Assembly (NCBI RefSeq): GCF_014117425.1
Contig: NZ_CP059725.1
Location: 2,892,001-2,956,000 of the forward strand
Length of the DNA: 64,000 nt
Direction of reading: 5' to 3'
From: Bartonella sp. HY038
GTDB taxonomy: Bacteria > Pseudomonadota > Alphaproteobacteria > Rhizobiales > Rhizobiaceae
Numbering within the stretch: position 1 is the stretch's first letter; each line of letters opens with the position of its first letter. A program made the position numbers and the translations under genes. Shown here piece by piece: positions 8,376 through 17,236 of the stretch. The notes under the pieces were generated by a model. That model worked only from the letters and a program-made list of their open reading frames with translations. It was not told the origin of the DNA and made no database searches.

Positions 8376-9350
8376 TTAGCCTCTTTTTCTTTTGGCTCTT
8401 ACATCAAACCAAACAGCGATTAAGATGACCAAACCTTTAACGATAAGCTGGAAAAAATAAGGAACAGACATCATATTCATGCCATTGTTCAACACACCAA
8501 TGATAAGTGCGCCAAACAAAGTACCAACCATGGTACCTACACCGCCAGATAGGCTAGCACCGCCAAGTACAGCTGCGGCAATGGCATCAAGTTCATTATT
8601 TACGCCCGCATTGGTTTGCGCCGAATAAAGGCGAGATGATAATAAGATCCCAGCAATAGCTGCCATAACGCCCGATAAAATAAAAATTTGGATTTTTAGG
8701 CGGCCGACTTTGATGCCGGAATATAAAGCAGCCTCTTTATTACCACCGGTTAAATAGGTACGCCGGCCGAAAGTTGTTTTTGATAAAAGAATATGATTGA
8801 ATAAAAATAGTATTATAAAAATCCAGATAATAATCGGCATGTATAAAAATTTACCAGAACCAATAGCAATCCAGAACGGATCTCTAATCGCTTCTGGTGA
8901 GCCATTGGTTGGCAGATTAACAAGACCGCGATAAATGCCCATTGTAGCAACGGTGACAATAAAGGACGGCAACAGTAATTTCGCGGTCAATGCACCATTG
9001 ATAAAGCCCATTACCGCCCCAGCAAGTAAGGTAATAATAATTGCAGGCACAAAGCCATAGCCAAAAGCCAGTATTTGCGCACCAACCATACCAGCTACCG
9101 CAATAATTGAGCCAATAGACAGATCTATTTCACCAAGCAAAATTACCCAAGTCATACCAAAAGCAGCAATGGCAACAGGAGCTGTTTGCTGCAAGATATT
9201 TAAAGCGTTACTTCGGTTTAGAAATTTGTCGCTAAAAAAAGCGAAGATAACACATAGAATGACCAGAGCCAGTAATATGCCACCATATCGTTGAATTGAG
9301 TTTTTTAATTCATTATTTTGTATTGTAAAGAATTGTGCGGACTGTTTCAT
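8376..9350 (-). CDS. Sugar ABC transporter permease (RbsC-like)
   Basis: A 324-residue inner-membrane permease of the CUT2 (RbsC/AraH/XylH) group with about 8-10 hydrophobic helices. Family features are the VALLGEIDLS-like segment (here VILLGEIDLSIGSIIAV, residues 68-84), the AAVLGGASLSGGVGT segment (residues 261-275) and an LIVKGLVILIAV C-terminal helix. It forms the membrane channel with the ATPase encoded just upstream, whose stop overlaps this start by 4 bases, indicating translational coupling. CUT2 importers take up monosaccharides such as ribose, xylose, fructose or tagatose. Confidence 0.92.
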   Translation of the reverse strand: MKQSAQFFTIQNNELKNSIQRYGGILLALVILCVIFAFFSDKFLNRSNALNILQQTAPVAIAAFGMTWVILLGEIDLSIGSIIAVAGMVGAQILAFGYGFVPAIIITLLAGAVMGFINGALTAKLLLPSFIVTVATMGIYRGLVNLPTNGSPEAIRDPFWIAIGSGKFLYMPIIIWIFIILFLFNHILLSKTTFGRRTYLTGGNKEAALYSGIKVGRLKIQIFILSGVMAAIAGILLSSRLYSAQTNAGVNNELDAIAAAVLGGASLSGGVGTMVGTLFGALIIGVLNNGMNMMSVPYFFQLIVKGLVILIAVWFDVRAKRKRG

Positions 9351-10876
9351 TTAACTATTCCTGTGGCAACCGTTCCGGTAGCAAAAGCCATAACATTTTG
9401 TGGTGACATATCCGCATCATTGAGCGTCGCAGTTATACACCCTTCAGTCATAACAATGAGACGATCAGCAAGACCTAAAACCTCGGGCAATTCAGAAGAA
9501 ACAAGAATTATCGCTGTTCCCTCATCAGCTAATTGTCTAATAATTTTATAGATTTCAAATTTAGCGCCAACATCAACACCGCGTGTTGGCTCATCTAAAA
9601 TGAGAAGCTTGGGATTGGTTAAAAGCCATTTAGCAAAAACAATTTTTTGTTGATTGCCGCCCGATAGAGTATTCACCACTGTGTCTAAACCCTTGGCTTT
9701 TACTGAAAGACGATCAGCTTCTTGAAGCGCAACTTTTTTCTCTGCGCCAAAATTCATAAATCCCAAATTATTGGTAAATCCGTTGAGCGATGCCATGGAA
9801 ATATTGTGCATAACATTAGCGCTTAGAATTAAACCTTCTTCTTTGCGGTTTTCTGTTACAAAGCCAATACCGGCAGCGATAGATTCTGCAGCACTCTTAA
9901 AATTAACGGCCTTACCCTCAAGGCGTATGGTCCCACTTGCCTTTTTCATGCCGAATATGGCATTCATCACTTCAGAGCGACCAGAACCAACCAGACCAAA
10001 AAAGCCTAATATTTCACCTGGACGAATAGCAAAAGAAACATCTTGAAATTCATCTTTAAACGATAGTTTTTCTACTTCTAAAATTGGAGATATTTTTTCA
10101 AAATTAGGGCTAGAAAGGGCGGGGGGATAAATTTCATCCATTTTTCGCCCAACCATCATTGCGATTAATTCATCAATATTGGTATCCTGACGACGTTTTG
10201 TGTCGATATATTCGCCATCGCGAATAACCGTTATATCATCCGATAAACGCATGATTTCTTCCATGCGATGGGAAATATAAATGATAGCCGTTCCACGTTC
10301 TTTCAAACGGTCAATCAATGAAAATAAGATTTCAGCTTCTGAATCGGATAGGGATGAGGTCGGCTCATCAAGAATAAGAACTTTAGCTGGTTTACTCAAA
10401 CCTTTGGCAATTTCGACCAATTGGCGCTGGGCAATTGACAGATCGCCCACTTTGTCTCTAGCACGGATTGGTAGCCCCAAATAGGCGATCAACTCATCTG
10501 CTTCTTTGCGCAATTGTCTGTCATTAATAAAGCCAAAACGTTGTGGCTCATGGGTTGCAAAAATATTTTCAGCAACACTCATATTATTGCAAAGGCTTAA
10601 CTCTTGAAAAACAATCGATAAGCCTTTGGCAACCGCTTCACGCGGGTTTTTTGGGCTATAAGGCTCACCATCAAATATGATTCGCCCCGCCGTTTGCGGA
10701 TAAACACCCGCAAGAACTTTCATCAAGGTGGATTTACCGGCACCGTTTTCACCCAATAAAGTATGCACAGTTCCTTGGCGCACAGTAAGTTGCATATTTT
10801 TAATAGCTTTTACTGGGCCAAAGTACTTTTGAATATCCTTCAAGGAAAGGATGATTTTATCTGTCCGGTCCATCAT
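9347..10876 (-). CDS. Sugar ABC transporter ATP-binding protein (RbsA/MglA-like, two nucleotide-binding domains)
   Basis: A 509-residue fused ATPase typical of CUT2 importers. Domain 1 has Walker A GENGAGKST (about residue 43), signature LSIAQRQ and Walker B VLILDEPTSSL. Domain 2 has a degenerate Walker A GLVGSGRSE, signature LSGGNQQK and Walker B LLILDEPTRGVDVG. The two-domain form with a modified second Walker A is the RbsA/MglA pattern. An AGGT ribosome-binding site precedes two adjacent ATGs. It is the second gene of the operon, 5 bases after the binding-protein gene, and overlaps the permease gene by 4 bases. Confidence 0.93.
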   Translation of the reverse strand: MMDRTDKIILSLKDIQKYFGPVKAIKNMQLTVRQGTVHTLLGENGAGKSTLMKVLAGVYPQTAGRIIFDGEPYSPKNPREAVAKGLSIVFQELSLCNNMSVAENIFATHEPQRFGFINDRQLRKEADELIAYLGLPIRARDKVGDLSIAQRQLVEIAKGLSKPAKVLILDEPTSSLSDSEAEILFSLIDRLKERGTAIIYISHRMEEIMRLSDDITVIRDGEYIDTKRRQDTNIDELIAMMVGRKMDEIYPPALSSPNFEKISPILEVEKLSFKDEFQDVSFAIRPGEILGFFGLVGSGRSEVMNAIFGMKKASGTIRLEGKAVNFKSAAESIAAGIGFVTENRKEEGLILSANVMHNISMASLNGFTNNLGFMNFGAEKKVALQEADRLSVKAKGLDTVVNTLSGGNQQKIVFAKWLLTNPKLLILDEPTRGVDVGAKFEIYKIIRQLADEGTAIILVSSELPEVLGLADRLIVMTEGCITATLNDADMSPQNVMAFATGTVATGIVK

Positions 10877-10881
10877 TTAAC

Positions 10882-11772
10882 CTATTTTTGCTTTGTATAA
10901 ACACCAGGAACGATAGGCTGTTCAGCAGGTACCTCTTCGCCAGCAATGACTTTTACAGCCGTATCAACGGCAAGTTTGCCCATTTGATCAGGGAACTGTT
11001 GAATGACGCCCACCATTACTGGATCACTATCAACTGCATCGCGCGCTTCTTTCATGCCATCAAAGCCGATAACAGCAACCTTATCACTCATATTCGCAGC
11101 TTTAACGGCAACAGCTGCGGCAAGGGCAGCATCATCACCAAAGCCGAAAATACCAGTAATATTATCATTGGCTTGAAGGATGTTTTGCGCCACAGACAAA
11201 GCATCGGCACGAGTGATGCCTGCTTGTTGAGCAACAATTTTGATATCAGGATAGCTTTCAAGCGCTTTTTTAAAGCCTTCGATACGGTTTACAACCGACT
11301 GCACGGTTGGATAATCGATGATTGCAACTTCACCCTTGCCATCAAGGATCTTGGCCATCAATTCACCAGCTTTAACGCCGCCAGTATAATTATCGGTACC
11401 AATATGAGAAACAACATCACCTTCCGCGGCAGGAACATCTACCGTAATTACCTTGATGCCAGCGGCATTGGCTTTTGCAATTGCCGCATAAACGCCTTTA
11501 CTGTCAACCGGTGAAATTATGATAACGTCAACGCCTTTGGTGATAAAATCTTCAACATCGGATAATTGCTTGTTAAGATCTTGGTTAGCGATGCTTACTT
11601 CCAATGCCACATTTTTTTCCTTGGCTTCAGCTTTCATAGCATCTGCAAGTTCAATATAAAATGGATGCTGCTGGGTAAGGAGTGAAGCACCAATACCATC
11701 TGCAAAAGCATTTGACGTAAAGCAAGCTGCTGCACTTAACATCAATGTAAAGATTGTCTTTTTAATACCCAT
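10882..11772 (-). CDS. Sugar ABC transporter periplasmic binding protein (RbsB-like)
   Basis: The ATG at 11772 is chosen because GGAG lies 7 bases upstream and the following 24 residues form a signal peptide (MGIKKTIFTLML... ending SNAFA). The mature 270 residues are a type I periplasmic binding fold: IGASLLTQQHPFY, VDVIIISPVDSKG, GIKVITVDVPA, HIGTDNYTGGVKAGE and FGFGDDAALAA are the strand and sugar-contact regions seen in ribose/galactose/tagatose-type binding proteins. It captures the sugar in the periplasm and delivers it to the permease. First gene of a five-gene operon. Confidence 0.9.
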   Translation of the reverse strand: MGIKKTIFTLMLSAAACFTSNAFADGIGASLLTQQHPFYIELADAMKAEAKEKNVALEVSIANQDLNKQLSDVEDFITKGVDVIIISPVDSKGVYAAIAKANAAGIKVITVDVPAAEGDVVSHIGTDNYTGGVKAGELMAKILDGKGEVAIIDYPTVQSVVNRIEGFKKALESYPDIKIVAQQAGITRADALSVAQNILQANDNITGIFGFGDDAALAAAVAVKAANMSDKVAVIGFDGMKEARDAVDSDPVMVGVIQQFPDQMGKLAVDTAVKVIAGEEVPAEQPIVPGVYTKQK

Positions 11773-11827
11773 GTAAATCTCCATAATATTTGCACGAAAC
11801 GCATTTGCGATCATTAAAGACATCCAG

Positions 11828-11854
11828 ACATTTGGATAATCCCAAACATTTGGA
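11828..11854. promoter_or_regulatory. Candidate operator of the sugar operon
   Basis: CCAAACATTTGG (11842-11853) is a near-perfect palindrome, and its half ACATTTGGA is repeated 18 bases to the left (11828-11836). The pair lies 55-80 bases before the binding-protein ATG, a sensible place for a LacI-family operator or promoter control element. Inferred only from symmetry and position. Confidence 0.3.
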
Positions 11855-12435
11855 CAACCAAAGCATCAGAACAGCTTAAATATGAGTCCGATTTTTTAAA
11901 AAGCTTTTTATATGCCAAACCATTGTAATTAAAGAATTGTAATTGCAGAATTTCTGCTAAAATAGCTTGCTAAAACATCCAATAACTTAATTTGATAGGC
12001 AAAAAACGCCTTTAATAAAATCCGCCAACTCCTCTGCTTCTCACGATGCTGAGTGTAAGGGTAAATTTTTACTCGTGTCAAATTTAAATTTTATTCAAAG
12101 CATTTTTAAATCGGTTTAATGTAAAAAATGCATATATATTTTTTCATATTTTTGCTTTTCCGTATCCAAATTTGCGCAAAAACTATTTTATCTTGCGTAT
12201 TTTCTAACAAAATTTATGTGAATCACTTTGCAATCTTGATGGGCTATTGATTGAAATCACTTCTCAATAACATATAGTCAAACTCATTATGTCGTGCAGA
12301 TTAATCACGGTGACTATTCTTTTGAAGCCTATGTTTTTTTTAAAACACTATAGCTTTTCTCATTTAAAGAAAAAGAACATTGAAAGTATTTTAAAATGGT
12401 GAATAATAAAGAAGCTTAAAATTGGGGAATAAAAT
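11855..12435. other. Noncoding divergent region between sugar operon and defence genes
   Basis: About 580 bases, very AT-rich, separating the leftward sugar operon and the rightward nuclease gene. It must contain both promoters. I see no tRNA, integrase remnant, flanking direct repeat or reading frame that looks coding. Confidence 0.5.
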
Positions 12436-14622
12436 ATGCATTTGGAAAGTTTAACAATCAAAAATTACCGAAAATTTGGCACAGAAAATAATAAGATTGA
12501 ATTTGTCCACGCCTCTCTATTACATGCTTCCGAAACAAATATTGCACAATCTAGCACACTTGTTATTGGCAAAAATAATACTGGTAAAACAACAATAACC
12601 AATGCTCTATCATATTTAGCATCATCAAATTCAACGCGGCTTAAATCGAGTGACTTTAATGTCTCCTATTTAAAAGACTTAATAAAAAAATATTCGGCCT
12701 TTTATGAAACTGCAGAGCCAACGCCGCCGCAATTAGAATTTACCGTTCAAGTAGCAATTGGCCAAAATGAACAACAAAATTATATTACCCATATCGCACC
12801 ATTTTTATCAATTAATGATAATTTAGATGAAGACATAACCGTTGATATTATAATTCGCTATCAAGTTAAAGATACGCAAAAGTTTAATAAAATTTTTTTT
12901 GAAAAATTATTAACGCTAAAATCAGCAACCGCAAAAGATGACGACGAAAGCAACAAAATAGATTTAGAATATCAACAATTTGAAGAATTATGTAAACTGA
13001 TTGATGATGATGCAAATGAATTTGAAAGAACCTATCATAATAAAAATGGTGTAGAAGTTTCTAACTTTTTATTAAGTAATTTAATTTGCATAAAAAATAT
13101 TGCAGCAAATAGAGATATGGCAGGGGCAATCCTATCAAAAAAGTTTCATGAAATATTTTTACTTTTTATAAAGAAGGAAAAAAGAGAAAATTCAAATCAA
13201 ATTAAACCAGTTGACGAAGAAGTTTTAAAAATTAATAAAATAGTTAAAAACTATATTAGGGAAATCGAGAAAAAAGTACAAAACATAGTATCAAAGATTG
13301 CCAGTCAAAACCATGTTGATTTGAAATTGGAAGGAAACGTAACAACTGATGCCCTTTGGAGGGATATGATTAAATATATTTTTCGCGATGGTGAGGATTT
13401 TATACCTGAAAATCAATTTGGGCTTGGCTACATTAATCTAATCACCATTGTTGCCGAAATTATTCATTACATTGATAGTTATGAAAAAGATTCCCATCAA
13501 AGTCGCCTTAATCTTTTTATAATTGAAGAGCCTGAAGTCTTTATGCATCCACAAATGCAGGAATTTTTTATTAAACGAATTGATAATGCAGTTGCAAAAG
13601 CGCTGTCCTTTAGTGACAAAAAACCCGAATTACAATTTCAAATTATTATAACCACGCATTCGTCACATGTTGTAAATAGTAAAATCCATAGTAGCAATTC
13701 ATTTAATAATATTAACTATTTAACCAATCATGGTAAATTTGCGATGTCCATTCCGCTTTGTGATACAATTATTGAAACGGAAATGGAAAGCAGTGGAAAA
13801 ACAAATGATGAAAAAGAAGCTGAAAATAATTTTAAATTTTTAAAAAAGCATATTAAATATAAAGCTTCTGAACTGTTTTTTGCTGATGCTGTTATTTTTG
13901 TTGAAGGCGCAACTGAAGAGACTTATCTTCAACATTATCTTGCGCAAGATGATGAATTAAAAAAACATTATATTTCAGTTTTCCGCATTGATGGCAGCCA
14001 TGCAAAAGTCTACTTGCCGCTTATCAAATTATTACAAATTCCTTGCCTCATCATCACGGATTTAGATATTACAAGAGAACGTTGGGAAAGAAGCCAAGCC
14101 ACTAAAGCTGATATTGATGATGGAAAAACCAATGAATATAAACAACTTGATGATTTAACCGATCACGTAACAAGCAATGAAACACTCAAATCTTTTTTTA
14201 ATGATAAAAGTGGAAAATTGCCCTATGATAACTATCATGAAGATGGAAATTTATGCGTAGTTTTTCAAAAGGATAAAATTAGCGACTATTATGCCACAAG
14301 TTTAGAAGAAGCGATTATTTTAACCAACTCAGACAATCCATTATTGCAAGAAACCTTAAAAGAAATAAAACCAAATATTTACAAAGAAATTGTTGGTGAC
14401 TCTACCTCACCCTCTACCCTATTGGAGGCTCATTCATTTGAATTATATGATAAACTTCACATAAATAAAGAAAAATCGAAATTTATGGGAACTTTTTTAT
14501 ATAAAATATTAACAACTGAGCCAACGAAACCACCAAAGCTGCCTCAATATATTGAAGATGGGTTTAAGTGGATTAATGATAAATTAACGGTCGGCAATGG
14601 GGGAGAAAAAATTGTCAATTAA
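12436..14622 (+). CDS. gajA: OLD-family ATPase/TOPRIM endonuclease, GajA-like (Gabija anti-phage system)
   Basis: A 728-residue protein with an ABC/SMC-type ATPase and a C-terminal TOPRIM nuclease. Walker A is GKNNTGKT (residues 45-52) after an N-terminal MHLESLTIKNYRKF strand typical of RecF/OLD proteins. Walker B is NLFIIEEPEVFMHP (about 359-372), followed by the switch ITTHSSHVV. The TOPRIM part starts at VIFVEGATEE (486-495), with the acidic pair in IITDLDIT (Asp542, Asp544) and a later SLEEAI helix. Paired with the overlapping UvrD-like helicase gene it matches class 2 OLD/Gabija, where GajA nicks DNA when nucleotides are depleted by phage. It is longer than canonical GajA (about 580 residues), with the extra length mainly in the lysine/asparagine-rich ATPase middle. 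A GGGGA ribosome-binding site precedes the ATG. Much more AT-rich than its neighbours. Confidence 0.85.
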   Translation: MHLESLTIKNYRKFGTENNKIEFVHASLLHASETNIAQSSTLVIGKNNTGKTTITNALSYLASSNSTRLKSSDFNVSYLKDLIKKYSAFYETAEPTPPQLEFTVQVAIGQNEQQNYITHIAPFLSINDNLDEDITVDIIIRYQVKDTQKFNKIFFEKLLTLKSATAKDDDESNKIDLEYQQFEELCKLIDDDANEFERTYHNKNGVEVSNFLLSNLICIKNIAANRDMAGAILSKKFHEIFLLFIKKEKRENSNQIKPVDEEVLKINKIVKNYIREIEKKVQNIVSKIASQNHVDLKLEGNVTTDALWRDMIKYIFRDGEDFIPENQFGLGYINLITIVAEIIHYIDSYEKDSHQSRLNLFIIEEPEVFMHPQMQEFFIKRIDNAVAKALSFSDKKPELQFQIIITTHSSHVVNSKIHSSNSFNNINYLTNHGKFAMSIPLCDTIIETEMESSGKTNDEKEAENNFKFLKKHIKYKASELFFADAVIFVEGATEETYLQHYLAQDDELKKHYISVFRIDGSHAKVYLPLIKLLQIPCLIITDLDITRERWERSQATKADIDDGKTNEYKQLDDLTDHVTSNETLKSFFNDKSGKLPYDNYHEDGNLCVVFQKDKISDYYATSLEEAIILTNSDNPLLQETLKEIKPNIYKEIVGDSTSPSTLLEAHSFELYDKLHINKEKSKFMGTFLYKILTTEPTKPPKLPQYIEDGFKWINDKLTVGNGGEKIVN

Positions 14623-16798
14623 TCAAAACTTACGAAACGAGCAGCAAATACAAGATGATATTTTTGCTGCAATTGATAGGTTTGAAAGCTTTTGCTTTAA
14701 TGCTGGTGCTGGCGCTGGTAAAACCCACGCCTTAGTTGAAGCAATCAAACATATATTAATCAACAAACATAACATTTTAAAAAAGCACAAACAAGGCCTG
14801 CTTTGCATCACCTATACCAATGTTGCAGCCAATGAATTGAAACAGCGTTTAGGCAATTCACAATTTCTCACCATATCAACTATTCATGATGTATTATGGG
14901 ATATTATTAAACGATACAATGATGAGCTTTTATTATTACATAAAGAAAAAATAGATAGCGAATTAGCGGATCTAGACAATAAAATAAATGGTTTTAAAGA
15001 TGAGAAAAACTTTATTAAGTTAGCTCCCAAGATGGAAACATTCAAAAAAATTGTACTGGAAAATAGGCAACTATTCTGGGATAATGAGACTGCTAACTCA
15101 AAAGAATTTAAAGAGGTTTTTGCACAATTAATTGATCAATATGATTTTTTAAGTGATGCTTTAAAAAATGTCGCGAAATTTAAGAATTTATTCCAGGCTA
15201 TTGATAAGCAACGCCGACTTATGGAAACATTAAAAAAATTAAAACTAAATAATTCTAAATTTGAAGTGAAATATGACGGCAAATCAAATTTTGATCAATT
15301 AGACAAGTTCCTTATTGGCCATGATACACTTATTGAATATAGCGAACAGCTTATTATAAAATATCCAACGCTACAGCGCATTTTAACCGATCAATTCCCA
15401 TATATCTTTGTCGACGAATATCAGGACACGAATGAAAAGGTTGTTAACTTACTTGCAACACTAGATAAATCTACCATCGAAGAAAGCGCAAAAAATAAAA
15501 ATTTTCTCCTTGGCTATTTTGGCGATAATAAGCAAAAAATTTATGATAATGGCATTGGTGGCAAGCTAACAAAAATACATCCAAATCTGAAAATCATTAA
15601 TAAAATATATAATCGTCGATCACCTAAAATAATTATTGATATTATTAATAAAATTCGCAATGATGAAATTAAACAACAACCGATTGATCCAAGTAATACG
15701 GAAGGCGCAGTCGAGTTTTATTATTGTACGGAACACGAACGAAATAAACAAGAAAATATCGCTAATTTTATACAATTTATAAAGCAGAATTTACAAGCAA
15801 GCGCTCCCAATATTGCCTCAATAAGACAACAAATCTCTGAACCTAAAATTGATTGTCTTGTTCTAATCAACAGATTACTAGCAGAATTAGAATGTTTTAA
15901 CGAAGTTTATAGTTTGATAAGCGATTCAGGTCTTATATATTTTCAAGAACTAAATACCAAGATACTATCTAGGCAAATTGATAAACTTCATCCTGCTCTT
16001 GTTATCATATATAATGTATTAAGCCTCTATAAAAAATTAAAGGATAAAAAAACAACTTACTATGATTTAATTGGACAAACAGACGTCACAGTTAAACAAG
16101 CGCAAGGCGCAGTAAAAAATTTAATGGCATTTACCGGCGAAAAACTTCGCAACTTTATTCAACATATTGCCAGTTACACAAACGGCGATGAAGTCACCCA
16201 ATGTATTTTGCGCAATTTTTTTGGTGCTTCAAATATTACCAATGAAAGTTTTGGCGCATTTGAAAAATTTATTGAAAATTCAATTTACACAAAATGGAAA
16301 CCATTTTCTAAAACTAAAAATAGTAACGACATGAACAATAAGATAACAGCAAAACAACAAAATGAAGAAGATAAAAAAGCTATTGAGCTCACCAAAAACC
16401 TTTTAGACCTTGATCTAAGAATATGGCTAAATTGGTTTGATTTTATTGAAGATAAGGGTAAGGAAAAAAATATCCGTTATCATACCTATCACGGGACCAA
16501 AGGTGAGCAATATGATAATGTTGTTATTATTATGGAGCATCATTTTGGAACAAAAAATAGAAATAAGTTTTTAGATTACTTTAAATCTTTAAGCTCAGAT
16601 AATACGCAAGGCAATGACAAATTGCTCGATGAGGTAGCATTATCAAAACTAGAAAACACCCAAAATCTCATTTATGTAGCCTGCTCACGCGCTCGCAAAA
16701 ATCTTTATATTCTTTACCTTGATGACATCGGTGAAATCAAAGAAAACATAACACATCTTTTTGCCCCCCCTCAAATCTGGAAATCAACAATTGAGTAA
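14597..16798 (+). CDS. gajB: UvrD/Rep-like superfamily 1 helicase, GajB-like
   Basis: A 733-residue SF1A helicase. Motif I is GAGAGKT (residues 37-43), Ia is ITYTNVAANELK, motif II is FVDEYQDT (D273 EYQDT), motif III is the GYFGDNKQKIY stretch, motif V is TYHGTKGEQYDNV and motif VI is IYVACSRARKNL. In Gabija GajB joins a GajA tetramer and acts on DNA ends or nucleotides. The gene overlaps gajA by 26 bases. The ATG at 14597 is given, but the in-frame TTG at 14612 has a far better ribosome-binding site (GGGGGAG, 6 bases away) and may be the real start. Longer than canonical GajB (about 500 residues), suggesting full 1B/2B inserts. The product is highly AT-biased (Lys, Asn, Ile). Confidence 0.85.
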   Translation: MGEKKLSINQNLRNEQQIQDDIFAAIDRFESFCFNAGAGAGKTHALVEAIKHILINKHNILKKHKQGLLCITYTNVAANELKQRLGNSQFLTISTIHDVLWDIIKRYNDELLLLHKEKIDSELADLDNKINGFKDEKNFIKLAPKMETFKKIVLENRQLFWDNETANSKEFKEVFAQLIDQYDFLSDALKNVAKFKNLFQAIDKQRRLMETLKKLKLNNSKFEVKYDGKSNFDQLDKFLIGHDTLIEYSEQLIIKYPTLQRILTDQFPYIFVDEYQDTNEKVVNLLATLDKSTIEESAKNKNFLLGYFGDNKQKIYDNGIGGKLTKIHPNLKIINKIYNRRSPKIIIDIINKIRNDEIKQQPIDPSNTEGAVEFYYCTEHERNKQENIANFIQFIKQNLQASAPNIASIRQQISEPKIDCLVLINRLLAELECFNEVYSLISDSGLIYFQELNTKILSRQIDKLHPALVIIYNVLSLYKKLKDKKTTYYDLIGQTDVTVKQAQGAVKNLMAFTGEKLRNFIQHIASYTNGDEVTQCILRNFFGASNITNESFGAFEKFIENSIYTKWKPFSKTKNSNDMNNKITAKQQNEEDKKAIELTKNLLDLDLRIWLNWFDFIEDKGKEKNIRYHTYHGTKGEQYDNVVIIMEHHFGTKNRNKFLDYFKSLSSDNTQGNDKLLDEVALSKLENTQNLIYVACSRARKNLYILYLDDIGEIKENITHLFAPPQIWKSTIE

Positions 16799-16984
16799 TA
16801 GCATTAACGTATGAAACCAGAAGGAGTTAACCATCGCAACCAACAACCCAAATTGGTTATTGAGTCGTTTTTAAATAAAAAACTAAAAAACCTTCAAATT
16901 TTAATCAAGTTTTTTAAACGATTAAAACTATATTTTTACACAATTTTTTCTATTTTCTCAATCTTTTGATCGAAAAAATGCTTT

Positions 16985-17132
16985 CTTGCTTTGACGTGAA
17001 TCAAATTCCGCATTAGAAGCAAAGCAAGCTGAGCGGCGTTTTGCGCCGTTGCCAAGCCGTACGCCCGTGAACGTGACCTTTAATCCGCTTCATCAGGCAG
17101 TCGGTCGAATGTGTGAGAATTTTTTCTTACAC
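16985..17132 (+). promoter_or_regulatory. Structured leader of sdhCDAB
   Basis: The 438 bases between gajB and sdhC have no convincing gene but hold three hairpins: 9 bp (16985-16993 with 17020-17028), 5 bp GC-only (17034-17038 with 17044-17048) and 9 bp (17111-17119 with 17124-17132, one G-T pair). They are followed by about 100 bases to the sdhC start. The GC-rich, paired character contrasts with the AT-rich DNA just upstream. A regulatory 5' leader is inferred; it matches no riboswitch class that I recognise. A 63-codon open frame crossing it looks noncoding. Confidence 0.4.
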
Positions 17133-17236
17133 GGCAGAAAAAGCTGTTTTGATTCTTTAAGAATGGAAACGGATTCATTATTTTGCCGATATTGTTTTTT
17201 GCAATATCACGATCACATGTCAGGTCAGGAACGCTC

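Noticed and set aside
10888..11514. 208-codon plus-strand frame opposite the sugar-binding protein gene
   Set aside because: Antisense shadow of a well-supported gene; Cys/His/Asn-rich without any domain.
16838..16858. Hairpin (6 bp) after gajB as terminator
   Set aside because: Short stem and the T-run starts about ten bases later; too weak to call.
11855..16985. Search for attachment sites, integrase or direct repeats bordering the Gabija-type island
   Set aside because: None seen by eye; the edges of the insertion cannot be defined from sequence alone.
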